Below are positions 30,005 to 39,138 of a DNA stretch of 64,000 nucleotides, in pieces; position 1 is the stretch's first letter; each line of letters begins with the position of its first letter. The DNA is taken from assembly GCF_041262525.1 (NCBI RefSeq), contig NZ_JBGCCK010000007.1, forward strand, positions 248,001 to 312,000, read 5' to 3'. The translations under genes were made by a program, and so were the position numbers. The notes under the pieces are model-generated. The model was not told where the DNA came from and searched no databases. It saw nothing but the letters and a program-made list of their open reading frames with translations. The DNA comes from Streptacidiphilus sp041262525. GTDB taxonomy: Bacteria > Actinomycetota > Actinomycetes > Streptomycetales > Streptomycetaceae.

Positions 30005-31108
30005 ATGATCACGAGCATGCAGACGGACAACGTGGGAATCAGCGGCCGGGACCGGGCAGCCGGCATGTTCGAGCGCCAGGCGGACGGCTGCGCCGAGCTC
30101 GGTTCGCCGCTCTACGCCGAGCTGCTACGGCGTGGCGCCGCGGACATCCGCGCGGGCGGCCCGTGCGCTGCGGCCGTGGCGGGATACGAGCGGGCCCCCG
30201 GCCCCGACGCGATCGCGCTCCGGCTCCTCGGCGGCGTCCACGCGCTGGTGCTCACCGGGCGGGCCCCGGAGCTGGCCGAGCACTACCCCTCGGTCGGCGG
30301 CGCCTTCGACCCGGCGCGGCTCGATGCTTGCTGGGGCGCGTTCCGCGACGTCGTGGCGGCGCAGCTGCCGTGGATCAGGGACTGGATGACCCGACCCCCG
30401 CAGACCAACGAGGTCGGCCGGGCCAACCTGCTGATCACCGGCTTGCTCCGGGCCAACCCCCAGGGCCTTCAGGTCCGGCTCTTCGAGCTCGGCTCGAGCG
30501 CGGGTCTCAACCTGCGCCCCGACCTCTTCCGCTACACCGCGCCCGGCTATGCCTGGGGCGACGTCGACTCGCCCGTCCGGCTCGAGGACGCCTGGCAGGG
30601 CGGAGCGCCGACTTGGCTGGCCGAGGCGGCGCAGGCGCGGCCCGCCCTTGAGATCGTCGAGCGGCGCGGCTGCGACCTGACCCCGATCGACCCGCTGACG
30701 AAGGACGGCGCGCTGGCGTTGCGCGCCTATGTCTGGGCCGACCAGCCCGCCCGTTTCGCCCGACTGAGCGGTGCCCTGCGTCTCGCGGCGGAGCAGCCGG
30801 CCATGGTGGAGCCTCTGGGCGCGGCGGAGTTCCTCCGCGGCGTGAGTGTGCGGGAGGGGACGCTGACGGTGGTCTGGCACTCGATCATGAAGCAGTACGT
30901 GCCGGCGGCGGAGTGGGCCGAGGTGGAGGTGGAGCTGGCGCGGCTCGCTGCGCAGAGCGCGCCCGAGGCGCCGTTCGCCCATGTGGCATTCGAGCCGGAG
31001 CGGGTGGGCGAGGCGTTCCCCTTCCGCGCGTCCGTGCGCGTCGGCGAGCGGGACCGCGAGGTGCTGGCCGAGGCCTACCCGCACGGCCTGCCGGCCTGGG
31101 CGCTGTAG
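30005..31108 (+). CDS. DUF2332 family protein
   Basis: This is a 367-residue protein matching the actinobacterial/proteobacterial DUF2332 family of unknown function. Features seen are FERQADGCAELGSPLYAELL, the GGVHALVLTGRAPELAEHYPS segment, TNEVGRANLL, and LFELGSSAGLNL, a glycine motif like that of SAM-dependent methyltransferases, followed by an acidic residue region. A SAM-binding fold is therefore possible but unproven. ATG 30017 is an alternative start. It converges with the next gene, 13 bp apart. Confidence 0.85.
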   Translation: MITSMQTDNVGISGRDRAAGMFERQADGCAELGSPLYAELLRRGAADIRAGGPCAAAVAGYERAPGPDAIALRLLGGVHALVLTGRAPELAEHYPSVGGAFDPARLDACWGAFRDVVAAQLPWIRDWMTRPPQTNEVGRANLLITGLLRANPQGLQVRLFELGSSAGLNLRPDLFRYTAPGYAWGDVDSPVRLEDAWQGGAPTWLAEAAQARPALEIVERRGCDLTPIDPLTKDGALALRAYVWADQPARFARLSGALRLAAEQPAMVEPLGAAEFLRGVSVREGTLTVVWHSIMKQYVPAAEWAEVEVELARLAAQSAPEAPFAHVAFEPERVGEAFPFRASVRVGERDREVLAEAYPHGLPAWAL

Positions 31109-31121
31109 CGGGGCCTTACCC

Positions 31122-31760
31122 TTACCGCGCCTCGCCGCTGGGCCGGCGTATGCGGTCGACCAGGCCGAGGACCTCCTCGGCGGAGGGCCAGCGGGCGGCG
31201 CTCAGCCGCTTCGGCTCCTCGGGCCGCGCCTCCTGGCCGGGCTTGCTCCAGTGGCGCAGCGCGTCCGCCTCCTGCGAGCACTCCTCGCTGAGACGGGCCA
31301 ACTCGTCGTCGGCGAAGCGGTGCTGCCGGTCCTGGACCGCCCAGCGCAGCTCCTCGGCGGCGTGCGTGATGCGTTCGGCGCGCTCGCGCAGCTCCGGCAG
31401 CTTGGCGTCGACCCTGGTCGCGTCAGGTTCGCGCTCCAGCACGCGCAGCTGGCCGTCGAGCTCCGCGGCGTGCTCGTCCAGGCGACGGAGCAGTTGCAGC
31501 GACTCGCCGACCTGCGCGTCCTGCGCGGCGGCCGCGTCCAGGGCCTGCCGGGTGCCCTCCAGCGAGTTGCGCAGGCGCAGCCGGAGGGAGGCGATGCGTC
31601 CCGGCGCGCCGGGGTTCGTGTAGGCGCGCGCCTTGAGCGCGACGTTCTCCGCCTTGACGCTCACCGCGCGGGCGGCCCGCACCGCGCCCACCACGACCAG
31701 CGCCCCGAGTGCGAGCACGATGCACCCGACCAGCACGATCAGGATTCCCACAGCCTCCAT
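31122..31760 (-). CDS. Single-span membrane protein with cytoplasmic coiled coil, unknown function
   Basis: This is a 212-residue protein. Residues 4-28 form one hydrophobic span (ILIVLVGCIVLALGALVVVG), followed by a basic stretch and about 150 residues of charged, heptad-rich helix (SLRLRLRNSLEGTRQAL, LQLLRRLDEHAAELDGQL, LPELRERAERITHAAEEL). I do not recognise a named family. GGGAGG is upstream of ATG 31760. It is the gene downstream of the FadD19-like ligase on the same strand, but the 120-bp gap and unrelated content argue against a shared role. Confidence 0.75.
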   Translation of the reverse strand: MEAVGILIVLVGCIVLALGALVVVGAVRAARAVSVKAENVALKARAYTNPGAPGRIASLRLRLRNSLEGTRQALDAAAAQDAQVGESLQLLRRLDEHAAELDGQLRVLEREPDATRVDAKLPELRERAERITHAAEELRWAVQDRQHRFADDELARLSEECSQEADALRHWSKPGQEARPEEPKRLSAARWPSAEEVLGLVDRIRRPSGEAR

Positions 31761-31881
31761 CGTCCGCCTGCCTCCCTCGCCTGCCCCCGGACCAAGAACT
31801 CCACCGTAGCCCCTGGTTCCGACGACGGCGCCGCTGTTCGGGGTGAGCTGGGGGATCACTGGGGGAGAACCCTGACGCACG

Positions 31882-33498
31882 TCAGGGGGAGCCCCCGGCG
31901 ACCTCCTTCGCCCAGCGCATGTCCGGCTTGCCGGTGGGAGTGCGCTCGATCGCCGGGACCAGGTGCAGGCGGCGCGGCACCTTGAACCGGGCCACGTGGG
32001 CCCGGCAGTGCTCCTGCAGCGCTGCCAGCGTGAGCTCGGCGGCGCCGTCGCGCTGGTGGACCAGGGCCACCACGGTCTCGCCCCAGCGCTCGTCCGGGGC
32101 GCCCACCACGACCGTGTCGTAGACGGCCGGGTGCGCCTTGATCGCCGACTCGACCTCCTCGGGGAAGATCTTCTCCCCGCCGGAGTTGATGCAGGACGAG
32201 CCACGTCCCAGCAGCGTGATCCGGCCGTCCTCCTCGCGGCGGGCCCAGTCGCCGGGGACCGAGTAGCGGGTGCCGTCGGGCGCGGTGCGGAACACCTCGG
32301 CGCTCTTGACCGGGTCGCCCAGGTAGCGGAGCGGGATGTTGCCGCGCCGCGCGAGCTTGCCGACGACCCCGGGCGGCAGCGGGTTGAGGTCGTCGTCCAC
32401 GACCTCCGAGTCGCCGATCGCCTTGGTGGTCACCGAGCCCTGGCTGCCTTCCTCACCGGCCCGCCACTGGCTCACCCCGCCCGCGCCGCCCTCGGAGGAG
32501 CCGATGGCGTCGCTGAGATACAGGTTCGGCAGCAGCTCCAGATAGCGGCGCTTGACCGGCGCGGAGAACAGCGCCGCGCTGCTGACCAGGCCGAACATCG
32601 AGCTCAGGTCGTAGTCCGCGCCCGGCGCGTCCAGCGTCTCGACGAGCGGGCGGCCCATCGCGTCGCCGGTGATCATGACGACGTTGACCTTCTCGCTGCC
32701 CACCAGCTCCCAGACTCGGCGCGGCTCGAAGCGGTCGAGCAGGACGGCCCGGTTGCCCTTGAAGAGCTGCTGCATCAGAGCCCACTGCGTCGCGCCGTGC
32801 ATGAGCGGTGCGATCGGGAAGAAGGTGATGGGGTGGTCGTAACCGGTGGTGACGATCTCCTCGGGGGTGGCCATCCGGTGCCCGTTGGTGACATCGATGC
32901 CGCCGCCCAGGGCGAAGAAGACGTCCTCCTGCCGCCAGACCACGCCCTTGGGCAGGCCGGTCGTTCCGCCGGTGAAGAGCAGGTAGTGGTCGTCGGGGGA
33001 GCGCGGTGCGAAGTCCCGCTGCGGGCTGCCGGAGGCGACCGCCTTCTCGTACGGCACCGCCTGCAGGGCCGAGCCCGGGTTGCCGTCGTCGATGGCGATC
33101 AGGTGCCGCAGCCCAGGCAGGCCGGGCAGGACCTCGGCGACGCGGTCGGCGTACTGCTCCTGGTAGATCATCGCGGCGGGCTCGGCCATGCCGAGCAGGT
33201 AGCTCAACTCATCTGTCACATAGCGGTAGTTGACGTTGACGCAGACCGCACGGATCTTGCAGATCGCCAGCAGGGACTCCACCCACTCCGCGCAGTTCAG
33301 CGCGTAGACGGCGACCCGGTCGCCCGGACCGAGGCCGGTCTCCTGGAGGTGGTGGGCGAGGCGGTTGGCGCGCTCGTCCAGCTCGGCGAAGCTGCGGCGG
33401 TGCACGGCGGTGCCGTCGACGGAGGCGCAGCTGACCGCCTCCCGCGTCGGGTAGTGGTCAACCGCCTGCTCGAACAGATCGGCCAGGTTGAATTCCAT
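31882..33498 (-). CDS. fadD19: Steroid-CoA ligase, FadD19-like
   Basis: This is a 538-residue AMP-forming acyl-CoA ligase. The AMP motif is LLFTGGTTGLPKGVVWRQED, with FFPIAPLMHGATQWA, SDAIGSSEGG, SVPGDWARREEDGRITLLGR, INSGGEKIFPEEVE and the C-terminal catalytic Lys in PTGKPDMRWAKE. These pieces and the length match mycobacterial FadD19 closely. FadD19 activates C26 steroid acids, including C24-branched side chains. It is divergent from an EchA19-like gene, the same arrangement as Rv3515c-Rv3516 in M. tuberculosis, with KstR-like operators between. No Shine-Dalgarno sequence is obvious at ATG 33498. Confidence 0.9.
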   Translation of the reverse strand: MEFNLADLFEQAVDHYPTREAVSCASVDGTAVHRRSFAELDERANRLAHHLQETGLGPGDRVAVYALNCAEWVESLLAICKIRAVCVNVNYRYVTDELSYLLGMAEPAAMIYQEQYADRVAEVLPGLPGLRHLIAIDDGNPGSALQAVPYEKAVASGSPQRDFAPRSPDDHYLLFTGGTTGLPKGVVWRQEDVFFALGGGIDVTNGHRMATPEEIVTTGYDHPITFFPIAPLMHGATQWALMQQLFKGNRAVLLDRFEPRRVWELVGSEKVNVVMITGDAMGRPLVETLDAPGADYDLSSMFGLVSSAALFSAPVKRRYLELLPNLYLSDAIGSSEGGAGGVSQWRAGEEGSQGSVTTKAIGDSEVVDDDLNPLPPGVVGKLARRGNIPLRYLGDPVKSAEVFRTAPDGTRYSVPGDWARREEDGRITLLGRGSSCINSGGEKIFPEEVESAIKAHPAVYDTVVVGAPDERWGETVVALVHQRDGAAELTLAALQEHCRAHVARFKVPRRLHLVPAIERTPTGKPDMRWAKEVAGGSP

Positions 33499-33557
33499 GG
33501 CCGGAGAGTAGGAGCCGTTCCTTCAGAACTCCAGGCTTCCGGCATCTTGAACATTCC

Positions 33558-33571
33558 TGGAACTTGTTCTT
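33558..33571. promoter_or_regulatory. Imperfect KstR-type site (TGGAACTTGTTCTT)
   Basis: It matches TnnAACnnGTTnnA except for the last base and lies 60 bp upstream of the FadD19-like start, so it may be a second, weaker repressor site on the ligase side. Confidence 0.45.
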
Positions 33572-33602
33572 GGAACTTTACTTGAAAACCCGTCAGCAAG
33601 AC

Positions 33603-33616
33603 TGCAACCTGTTCTA
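33603..33616. promoter_or_regulatory. KstR-type operator (TGCAACCTGTTCTA)
   Basis: This is an exact match to the TnnAACnnGTTnnA KstR consensus in the divergent fadD19/echA19 promoter. It lies 45 bp before the EchA19 start. The mycobacterial counterpart of this intergenic region is part of the KstR regulon. Confidence 0.75.
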
Positions 33617-33660
33617 GATCTGAACCGGATTCGGTCGGCGAAGGCTGCGGAGGCTGCTCC

Positions 33661-34464
33661 ATGGCGGGCACAGAACATCTGATCATCGAACGACAGGGCG
33701 CGACACTCGTGTTGACGCTGAACCGCCCTGAGGCCAAGAACGCGTTCTCGCTACCGATGCTCGTCGGATTGCACGACGCCTGGATCGAGGCGGACGCGGA
33801 CGACGACGTCAGGTCGATTGTGCTCACCGGTGCGGGCGGAGCGTTCTGTGCCGGAATGGACCTCAAGGCGCTGGCCGGCGGGGGATTCGCGCAGGACGAC
33901 CCCTCCCGCGCACGCCTCGCCGCCGACCCGGACCTGCACTGGAAGGCGATGCTGCGGCACCACCGGCCGCGCAAGCCCGTCATCGCGGCCGTCGAGGGCG
34001 TCTGCGTCGCCGGCGGCACGGAGGTGCTGCAGGCCACGGACATCCGCGTCGCCGCCGAGTCGGCGAGCTTCGGGCTCTTCGAGGTCCGGCGCGGGCTCTT
34101 CCCCGTCGGCGGCTCGACCGTCCGGCTCACCCGCCAGATCGCACACACCCACGCGTTGGAGATGCTGCTCACCGGCCGCCGCTACAGCGCCGCGGAGGCG
34201 CGTGACATCGGCCTGGTGGGAAGCGTCGTCCCGGACGGCACGGCGCTCAAACGGGCACTGGAACTGGCCGAGGCCGTGAACGAGGCGGCACCGCTCGCCG
34301 TCGAGGCGGTCAAGCGTTCGGTCTACGAGACGGCCGCGATGAGCGAGGAGGACGGGCTCAAGCGCGAGCTGGAGATCGGCTGGCCGATCTTCGCGACCGA
34401 GGACGCCAAGGAGGGCCCGCGCGCCTTCGCCGAGAAGCGCGCCCCCGTCTACCGCCGGCGCTGA
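33661..34464 (+). CDS. echA19: Enoyl-CoA hydratase, EchA19-like
   Basis: This is a 267-residue crotonase-fold enzyme that should hydrate a steroid side-chain enoyl-CoA. The oxyanion-hole motifs AGGAFCAGMDLKAL and AVEGVCVAGGTEVLQATDIRVA are present, the latter with the expected catalytic Glu region. The C-terminal DAKEGPRAFAEKRAP is nearly identical to the end of mycobacterial EchA19. GGAGG lies 7 nt before ATG 33661. It starts the rightward operon echA19-OB1-OB2-ltp4-ltp3. Confidence 0.9.
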   Translation: MAGTEHLIIERQGATLVLTLNRPEAKNAFSLPMLVGLHDAWIEADADDDVRSIVLTGAGGAFCAGMDLKALAGGGFAQDDPSRARLAADPDLHWKAMLRHHRPRKPVIAAVEGVCVAGGTEVLQATDIRVAAESASFGLFEVRRGLFPVGGSTVRLTRQIAHTHALEMLLTGRRYSAAEARDIGLVGSVVPDGTALKRALELAEAVNEAAPLAVEAVKRSVYETAAMSEEDGLKRELEIGWPIFATEDAKEGPRAFAEKRAPVYRRR

Positions 34465-34508
34465 CGCCCACCGACCACGCTCGCCCCCCGACTGCGAAGG
34501 ACCCTGCC

Positions 34509-34997
34509 ATGCCCCCCGAGGTGCTCAGCGCACCGCTCGTCGTCGAGTTCCCCTTCACCCGCTCGACCGGCCCCGTTCTCGGAGCCTTCCTCACCGGACT
34601 GCGTGAGCGCGTCGTCCTCGGCGTGCGGGCCACCGACGGGCGGGTGCTGTGCCCGCCCGCCGAGTACGACCCGGTCACCGCCGAGGAGTTGACCGATCTG
34701 GTGGTGCTCGGACAGCTCGGCACCGTCACCACCTGGGCGTGGAACGACCACCCCCGGCCCTACCAGCCGCTCGACACCCCCTTCGCCTGGGTGCTCGTCC
34801 GCCTCGACGGCGCGGACACCGCGCTGCTGCACGCACTCGACGCGCCGCGCCACACCCTGCGCAGCGGCATGCGCGTCGCCATCCGCTGGGCGGAGGAGCG
34901 CAGCGGCGCCATCACCGACATCGCCTGCTTCGTGCCGGCGCCGACCGCCTCTCCGACCGCGCCGCCGACTCCCGACCCGGAGGGCCCCTCCGCATGA
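34509..34997 (+). CDS. DUF35-type OB-fold protein, first half of an Rv3521-like unit
   Basis: This is a 162-residue protein with an OB-fold (GVRATDGRVLCPPAEYDP, TVTTWAWNDHPRPYQ, FAWVLVRLDGADTALLHAL), without the zinc-binding Cys pairs. It resembles DUF35 proteins that bind acyl-CoA for thiolase-like aldolases. In mycobacteria the neighbour of Ltp4/Ltp3 (Rv3521) is a single protein of about 300 residues; here the region appears as two genes joined by an ATGA overlap. GAAGGA precedes ATG 34509. Confidence 0.8.
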   Translation: MPPEVLSAPLVVEFPFTRSTGPVLGAFLTGLRERVVLGVRATDGRVLCPPAEYDPVTAEELTDLVVLGQLGTVTTWAWNDHPRPYQPLDTPFAWVLVRLDGADTALLHALDAPRHTLRSGMRVAIRWAEERSGAITDIACFVPAPTASPTAPPTPDPEGPSA

Positions 34998-35524
34998 CCT
35001 CAGTCGCCGAACTCCTGGCGGGCATCCCCGAACTCGCAGGCGTGGAGCCCGTCACCCGGGTGACGCTCCCGGCCCGCCTGGAGTACACCTACTCCCCGGG
35101 CACCGCGCAGACCCGCTTCCTGACCGCGTTGCCCGACAAGCGCCTGCTCGCCGAGCGCTGCCCGCAGTGCACCCGCGTCTACGTGCCGCCCCGCGGGGCC
35201 TGCCCGACCTGCGGGATCGCCACCTCCGAACAGCTCGAACTGCCGCACACCGGAACCGTCACCACCTTCTGCATCGTCAACATCGCCGCCAAGGGCCTCG
35301 ATGTCGAGGTGCCCTACTGCTACGCCTACGTGCTGATCGACGGCGCCCATGTCGGCCTGCACGCGCGCATCGGCGGGATCCCCTACGCCGAGGTCCACAT
35401 CGGGCAGCGCGTCGAGGCCGTCTGGAACGAGGCGAAGCTCGGCCCGAGCCTGGCCTCCATCAGCCACTTCCGTCCCACCGGCGAGCCGGACGCGGACCCC
35501 GAGAGCTACCGGAGGTGGATGTGA
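34994..35524 (+). CDS. DUF35 OB-fold protein with zinc ribbon, second half of an Rv3521-like unit
   Basis: This is a 176-residue protein. A rubredoxin-like zinc ribbon is visible as CPQCTRVYVPPRGACPTCG (four Cys), followed by an OB-fold (GTVTTFCIVNIAAKGLD to VEAVWNE). Such DUF35 subunits form complexes with Ltp-type thiolases, as ChsH2 does with Ltp2, and present the steroid-CoA substrate to the retro-aldolase. Starts and stops overlap both neighbours (ATGA before, GTGA after), implying equimolar, coupled synthesis. Confidence 0.85.
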   Translation: MTSVAELLAGIPELAGVEPVTRVTLPARLEYTYSPGTAQTRFLTALPDKRLLAERCPQCTRVYVPPRGACPTCGIATSEQLELPHTGTVTTFCIVNIAAKGLDVEVPYCYAYVLIDGAHVGLHARIGGIPYAEVHIGQRVEAVWNEAKLGPSLASISHFRPTGEPDADPESYRRWM

Positions 35525-36593
35525 ACCGCGACGTCGCCGTTGTGGCCTTCGCGCAGACCAGCCACACCCGCCGCAGCGACCAGCTCAGCGAGGTCGAGCT
35601 GGTGATGCCGGTCCTGCACGGCGTACTCAAGCAGACCGGTCTGAAAGCCAACCAGATCGGCTTCACCTGCTCCGGCAGCAGCGACTACCTGGCCGGCCGG
35701 GCCTTCTCCTTCACCATGGCACTCGACGGCGTCGGCGCCTGGCCGCCGATCTCCGAGTCGCACGTGGAAATGGACGGCGCGTGGGCGCTCTACGAGGCCT
35801 GGGTGAAGCTGCAGACCGGCGAGGCCGACACCGCCCTCGTCTACTCCTATGGCAAGTCGTCCCCCGGCAGCGTCCGCGACGTGCTGACCCGACAGCTCGA
35901 CCCCTACACCCTCGCGCCGCTCTGGCCCGACGCGGTCGCGCTCGCCGCGCTCCAGGCCCAGGCCCTGATCGACGCCGGACTGACCGACGAGGCCGCGCTC
36001 GCCGAGACCGCCGTGCGCAGCCGCCGCGCCGCCGCCACCAACCCGCACTCCCAGTTGCGCGCCAGCGCGGACGTGGCCGAACTCCTGCGCGGGCCCTACG
36101 AGGTCGCTCCGCTGCGGCGGCACGACTGCCCGCCGATCAGCGACGGCGCCGCGGCCGTGGTCCTCGCGGCCGGCGACGCCGCCCGCGCGCTGCACGCCAA
36201 CCCCGCCTGGATCCGCGGCATCGACCACCGGATCGAGGCACACCAGCCCGGCGTCCGCAGCCTCACCGACTCGCCGTCCACCCGGACCGCGGCCACCGAG
36301 GCCGGCGCCTTCGACGCGCCGCTCGACGCCGCCGAACTGCACGCGCCGTTCACCTCGCAGGAGATCGTGCTGCGCCGGGCGCTCGGCCTTGCCCCGGAGG
36401 TGCCGGTGAACCTCTCCGGTGGGGCCCTCGCCGCCAACCCGGTGATGGCCGCCGGTCTCATCCGGATCGGCGAGGCCGCCGCCCTGATCCACAGCGGCCG
36501 GGCACAGCGTGTGCTGGCCCACGCCACCTCCGGGCCCTGCCTCCAGCAGAACCTGGTCGCCGTGCTGGAAGCGGAAGCGCGAAAGGACTCGGC

Positions 36594-36597
<4 letters not shown>
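35521..36597 (+). CDS. ltp4: Thiolase-fold retro-aldolase, Ltp4-like
   Basis: This is a 358-residue lipid-transfer-protein-type thiolase. CSGSSDYLAGRAFSF, ESHVEMDGAWALYEAW, YSYGKSSPG, the C-terminal HAPF and NLSGGALAANPVMAAGL, and HATSGPCLQQN match mycobacterial Ltp4 (Rv3522). In rhodococci and mycobacteria Ltp3 and Ltp4 are needed to shorten C24-branched sterol side chains, by retro-aldol cleavage of a beta-hydroxyacyl-CoA. GGAGG lies 6 nt before GTG 35521. Translationally coupled on both sides. Confidence 0.9.
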
Positions 36598-37760
<1,163 letters not shown>

Positions 37761-37792
37761 ACCGCAGCACTGAACTGCCTTCGCCGTCACCT

Positions 37793-37826
37793 CGATCCGC
37801 CCGGCGTCACCCGCACGGGCGGATCG
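37793..37826. terminator. Stem-loop terminator after the sterol operon
   Basis: Perfect 11-bp arms CGATCCGCCCG and CGGGCGGATCG surround a 12-nt loop, 33 bp after the ltp3 stop. There is no T tract. Confidence 0.75.
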
Positions 37827-37897
37827 TGTCGAAGGCCTCCACCCAGGCGTGTCGCGGAGATTACAGTGGGATCAACTGACGGCGGGAGGAGCACGAC

Positions 37898-38179
37898 GTG
37901 ACGAGCGACGCATTCTTCGACGAATCCGCGCGGGCCGGGGTTCTCACTCAGCGGGGTCCATTCGGGGGCGGCGTTGACAGGAAACCCCATCTCGATCTCA
38001 GCAGCGCCGAGTGGCTGTCCAGCAGCCAGGGCGTGGGCGACGTACAGATCGCCTTCGTCGACGGATACATCGCCATGCGCGACGGACGGAGCCCCGAGGG
38101 CCCGTCGCTGATCTTCACCCCGGCCGAGTGGAACGCCTTCGTGCTCGGCGCCCGCGACGGCGAGTTCGACCTCACCTGA
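37898..38179 (+). CDS. DUF397 family small protein
   Basis: This is a 93-residue protein. The region DLSSAEWLSSSQGVGDVQIAFVDGYIAMRDG to LIFTPAEWNAFVLGARDGEFD is the DUF397 domain, a mainly streptomycete family usually encoded beside an XRE-type regulator (bldB/whiJ-like systems), where it acts as a small partner or antitoxin-like protein. Here no XRE gene is adjacent, which is unusual. GGAGGAG is upstream of GTG 37898. Confidence 0.88.
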   Translation: MTSDAFFDESARAGVLTQRGPFGGGVDRKPHLDLSSAEWLSSSQGVGDVQIAFVDGYIAMRDGRSPEGPSLIFTPAEWNAFVLGARDGEFDLT

Positions 38180-38290
38180 CGTGTCTGTGAGCGGGCGCCG
38201 CGCCGACCACCCCCACGGGGTCGACGCGGCGCCCAGCCCGCTCTCGCTCGCCCCCACGCGGTGCGGAGCGGGCCCGCCCGCCGCAGCCGG

Positions 38291-38425
38291 TCACGGCACG
38301 GCAGGCGAGTTCTTCGGGTTCTTGCGGGTGACGAGGTCCAGGTTCGCAGAACGCGCACACTGTCCGCAGGCGCACCAGTGATCCTGACCGATCTCGGTGG
38401 ATCCGACGGGTTCTGCGGTGCTCAC
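38291..38425 (-). CDS. Possible 44-residue Cys-rich small protein
   Basis: From GTG 38425 the minus strand encodes a 44-residue peptide with HWCACGQCARSANLDLVTRK and a C-terminal NPKNSPAVP. The CxCxxC cluster could bind a metal. Third positions are mostly G/C, as in real genes here. No Shine-Dalgarno sequence or -10 box is clear and I do not recognise a family, so this is tentative. Confidence 0.3.
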   Translation of the reverse strand: MSTAEPVGSTEIGQDHWCACGQCARSANLDLVTRKNPKNSPAVP

Positions 38426-38618
38426 CGAGGCGTCAACGGCTCGGGCGACACGCAGCGGAAGCCACGCGCAGCAGGTCGATATGACCCCTGCTCACCAGTC
38501 GCGGCGATCTCTGCATGTCGCCGACCGTAATCGGAACGTGATCGGCTCGTCAACCTGCGTCTCGGAGCCCGGACAGACACCTTCGACCGGCCACGCGTTC
38601 GTAACCTCGAGGGACACG

Positions 38619-38624
38619 TACGAT
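38619..38624 (+). promoter_or_regulatory. -10 element TACGAT for a leaderless transcript
   Basis: TACGAT is followed by 6 nt and ATG 38631 without a Shine-Dalgarno sequence. Confidence 0.55.
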
Positions 38625-38630
38625 TGCCCC

Positions 38631-39125
38631 ATGGCTTTCCTCCGCCGCCGCTCCGGCACACCCGCAGGCCCGGACTTCGACATTCTCGCGATGGACCCGA
38701 GCGACTGGCCGGGCGACTTCGGCGCCGCGCTGCTCAGCGATCCGGAGGACGGCAGCTGCCATGGCGTCGTGCTGCGCTACGACCTCATGGGCGGCCGCGG
38801 GCCGTCGATGATGATCGGCAACCTGCGCCCGGGCTCGCCGGCCAGGGAGCCGGAGGACGGGGTCCCGCTGGAGGTGCGGCAGATGATGGCCGCCATCGGC
38901 AACGACGAGCCGGTCGGGGTGCTCGACAGCGAGGACTTCCCGGTCATGCTCGACGACGCACTGCTGATCGTGAAGAAGGTCAAGCTCAGCGAGAGCCGCC
39001 TCGCCTGCGTGCAGTTCGGCCGCAGCGACGACGTCCAGGTCACCGTCGTGACCTGGGACCGGCCGGTCAGCGAGGATCTCTACAAGCTGCTCAAGCCACT
39101 GCCCGCGGACATGTTCCAGATCTGA
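38631..39125 (+). CDS. Conserved hypothetical protein
   Basis: This is a 164-residue acidic soluble protein I cannot assign to a family. The start MAFLRRRSG is followed by alternating short strands and helices (HGVVLRYDLMGGRGPSMMIGNL, DDALLIVKKVKLSESRLACVQF, VQVTVVTWDRPV). No signal peptide or membrane segment. A TACGAT box 6 nt before the ATG suggests a leaderless mRNA. The acyl-CoA-dehydrogenase-like gene starts 13 bp after its stop, so the two may be cotranscribed. Confidence 0.75.
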   Translation: MAFLRRRSGTPAGPDFDILAMDPSDWPGDFGAALLSDPEDGSCHGVVLRYDLMGGRGPSMMIGNLRPGSPAREPEDGVPLEVRQMMAAIGNDEPVGVLDSEDFPVMLDDALLIVKKVKLSESRLACVQFGRSDDVQVTVVTWDRPVSEDLYKLLKPLPADMFQI

Positions 39126-39138
39126 TCGGGTCGCCCGG

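Larger units (their letters stand above)
38180..38630. other. 450-bp gap with one candidate small gene
   Basis: Between the DUF397 gene and the next gene I see no conserved protein. The only candidate is a short Cys-rich frame on the minus strand (38291-38425). The right end holds the leaderless promoter of the next gene. Confidence 0.6.
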
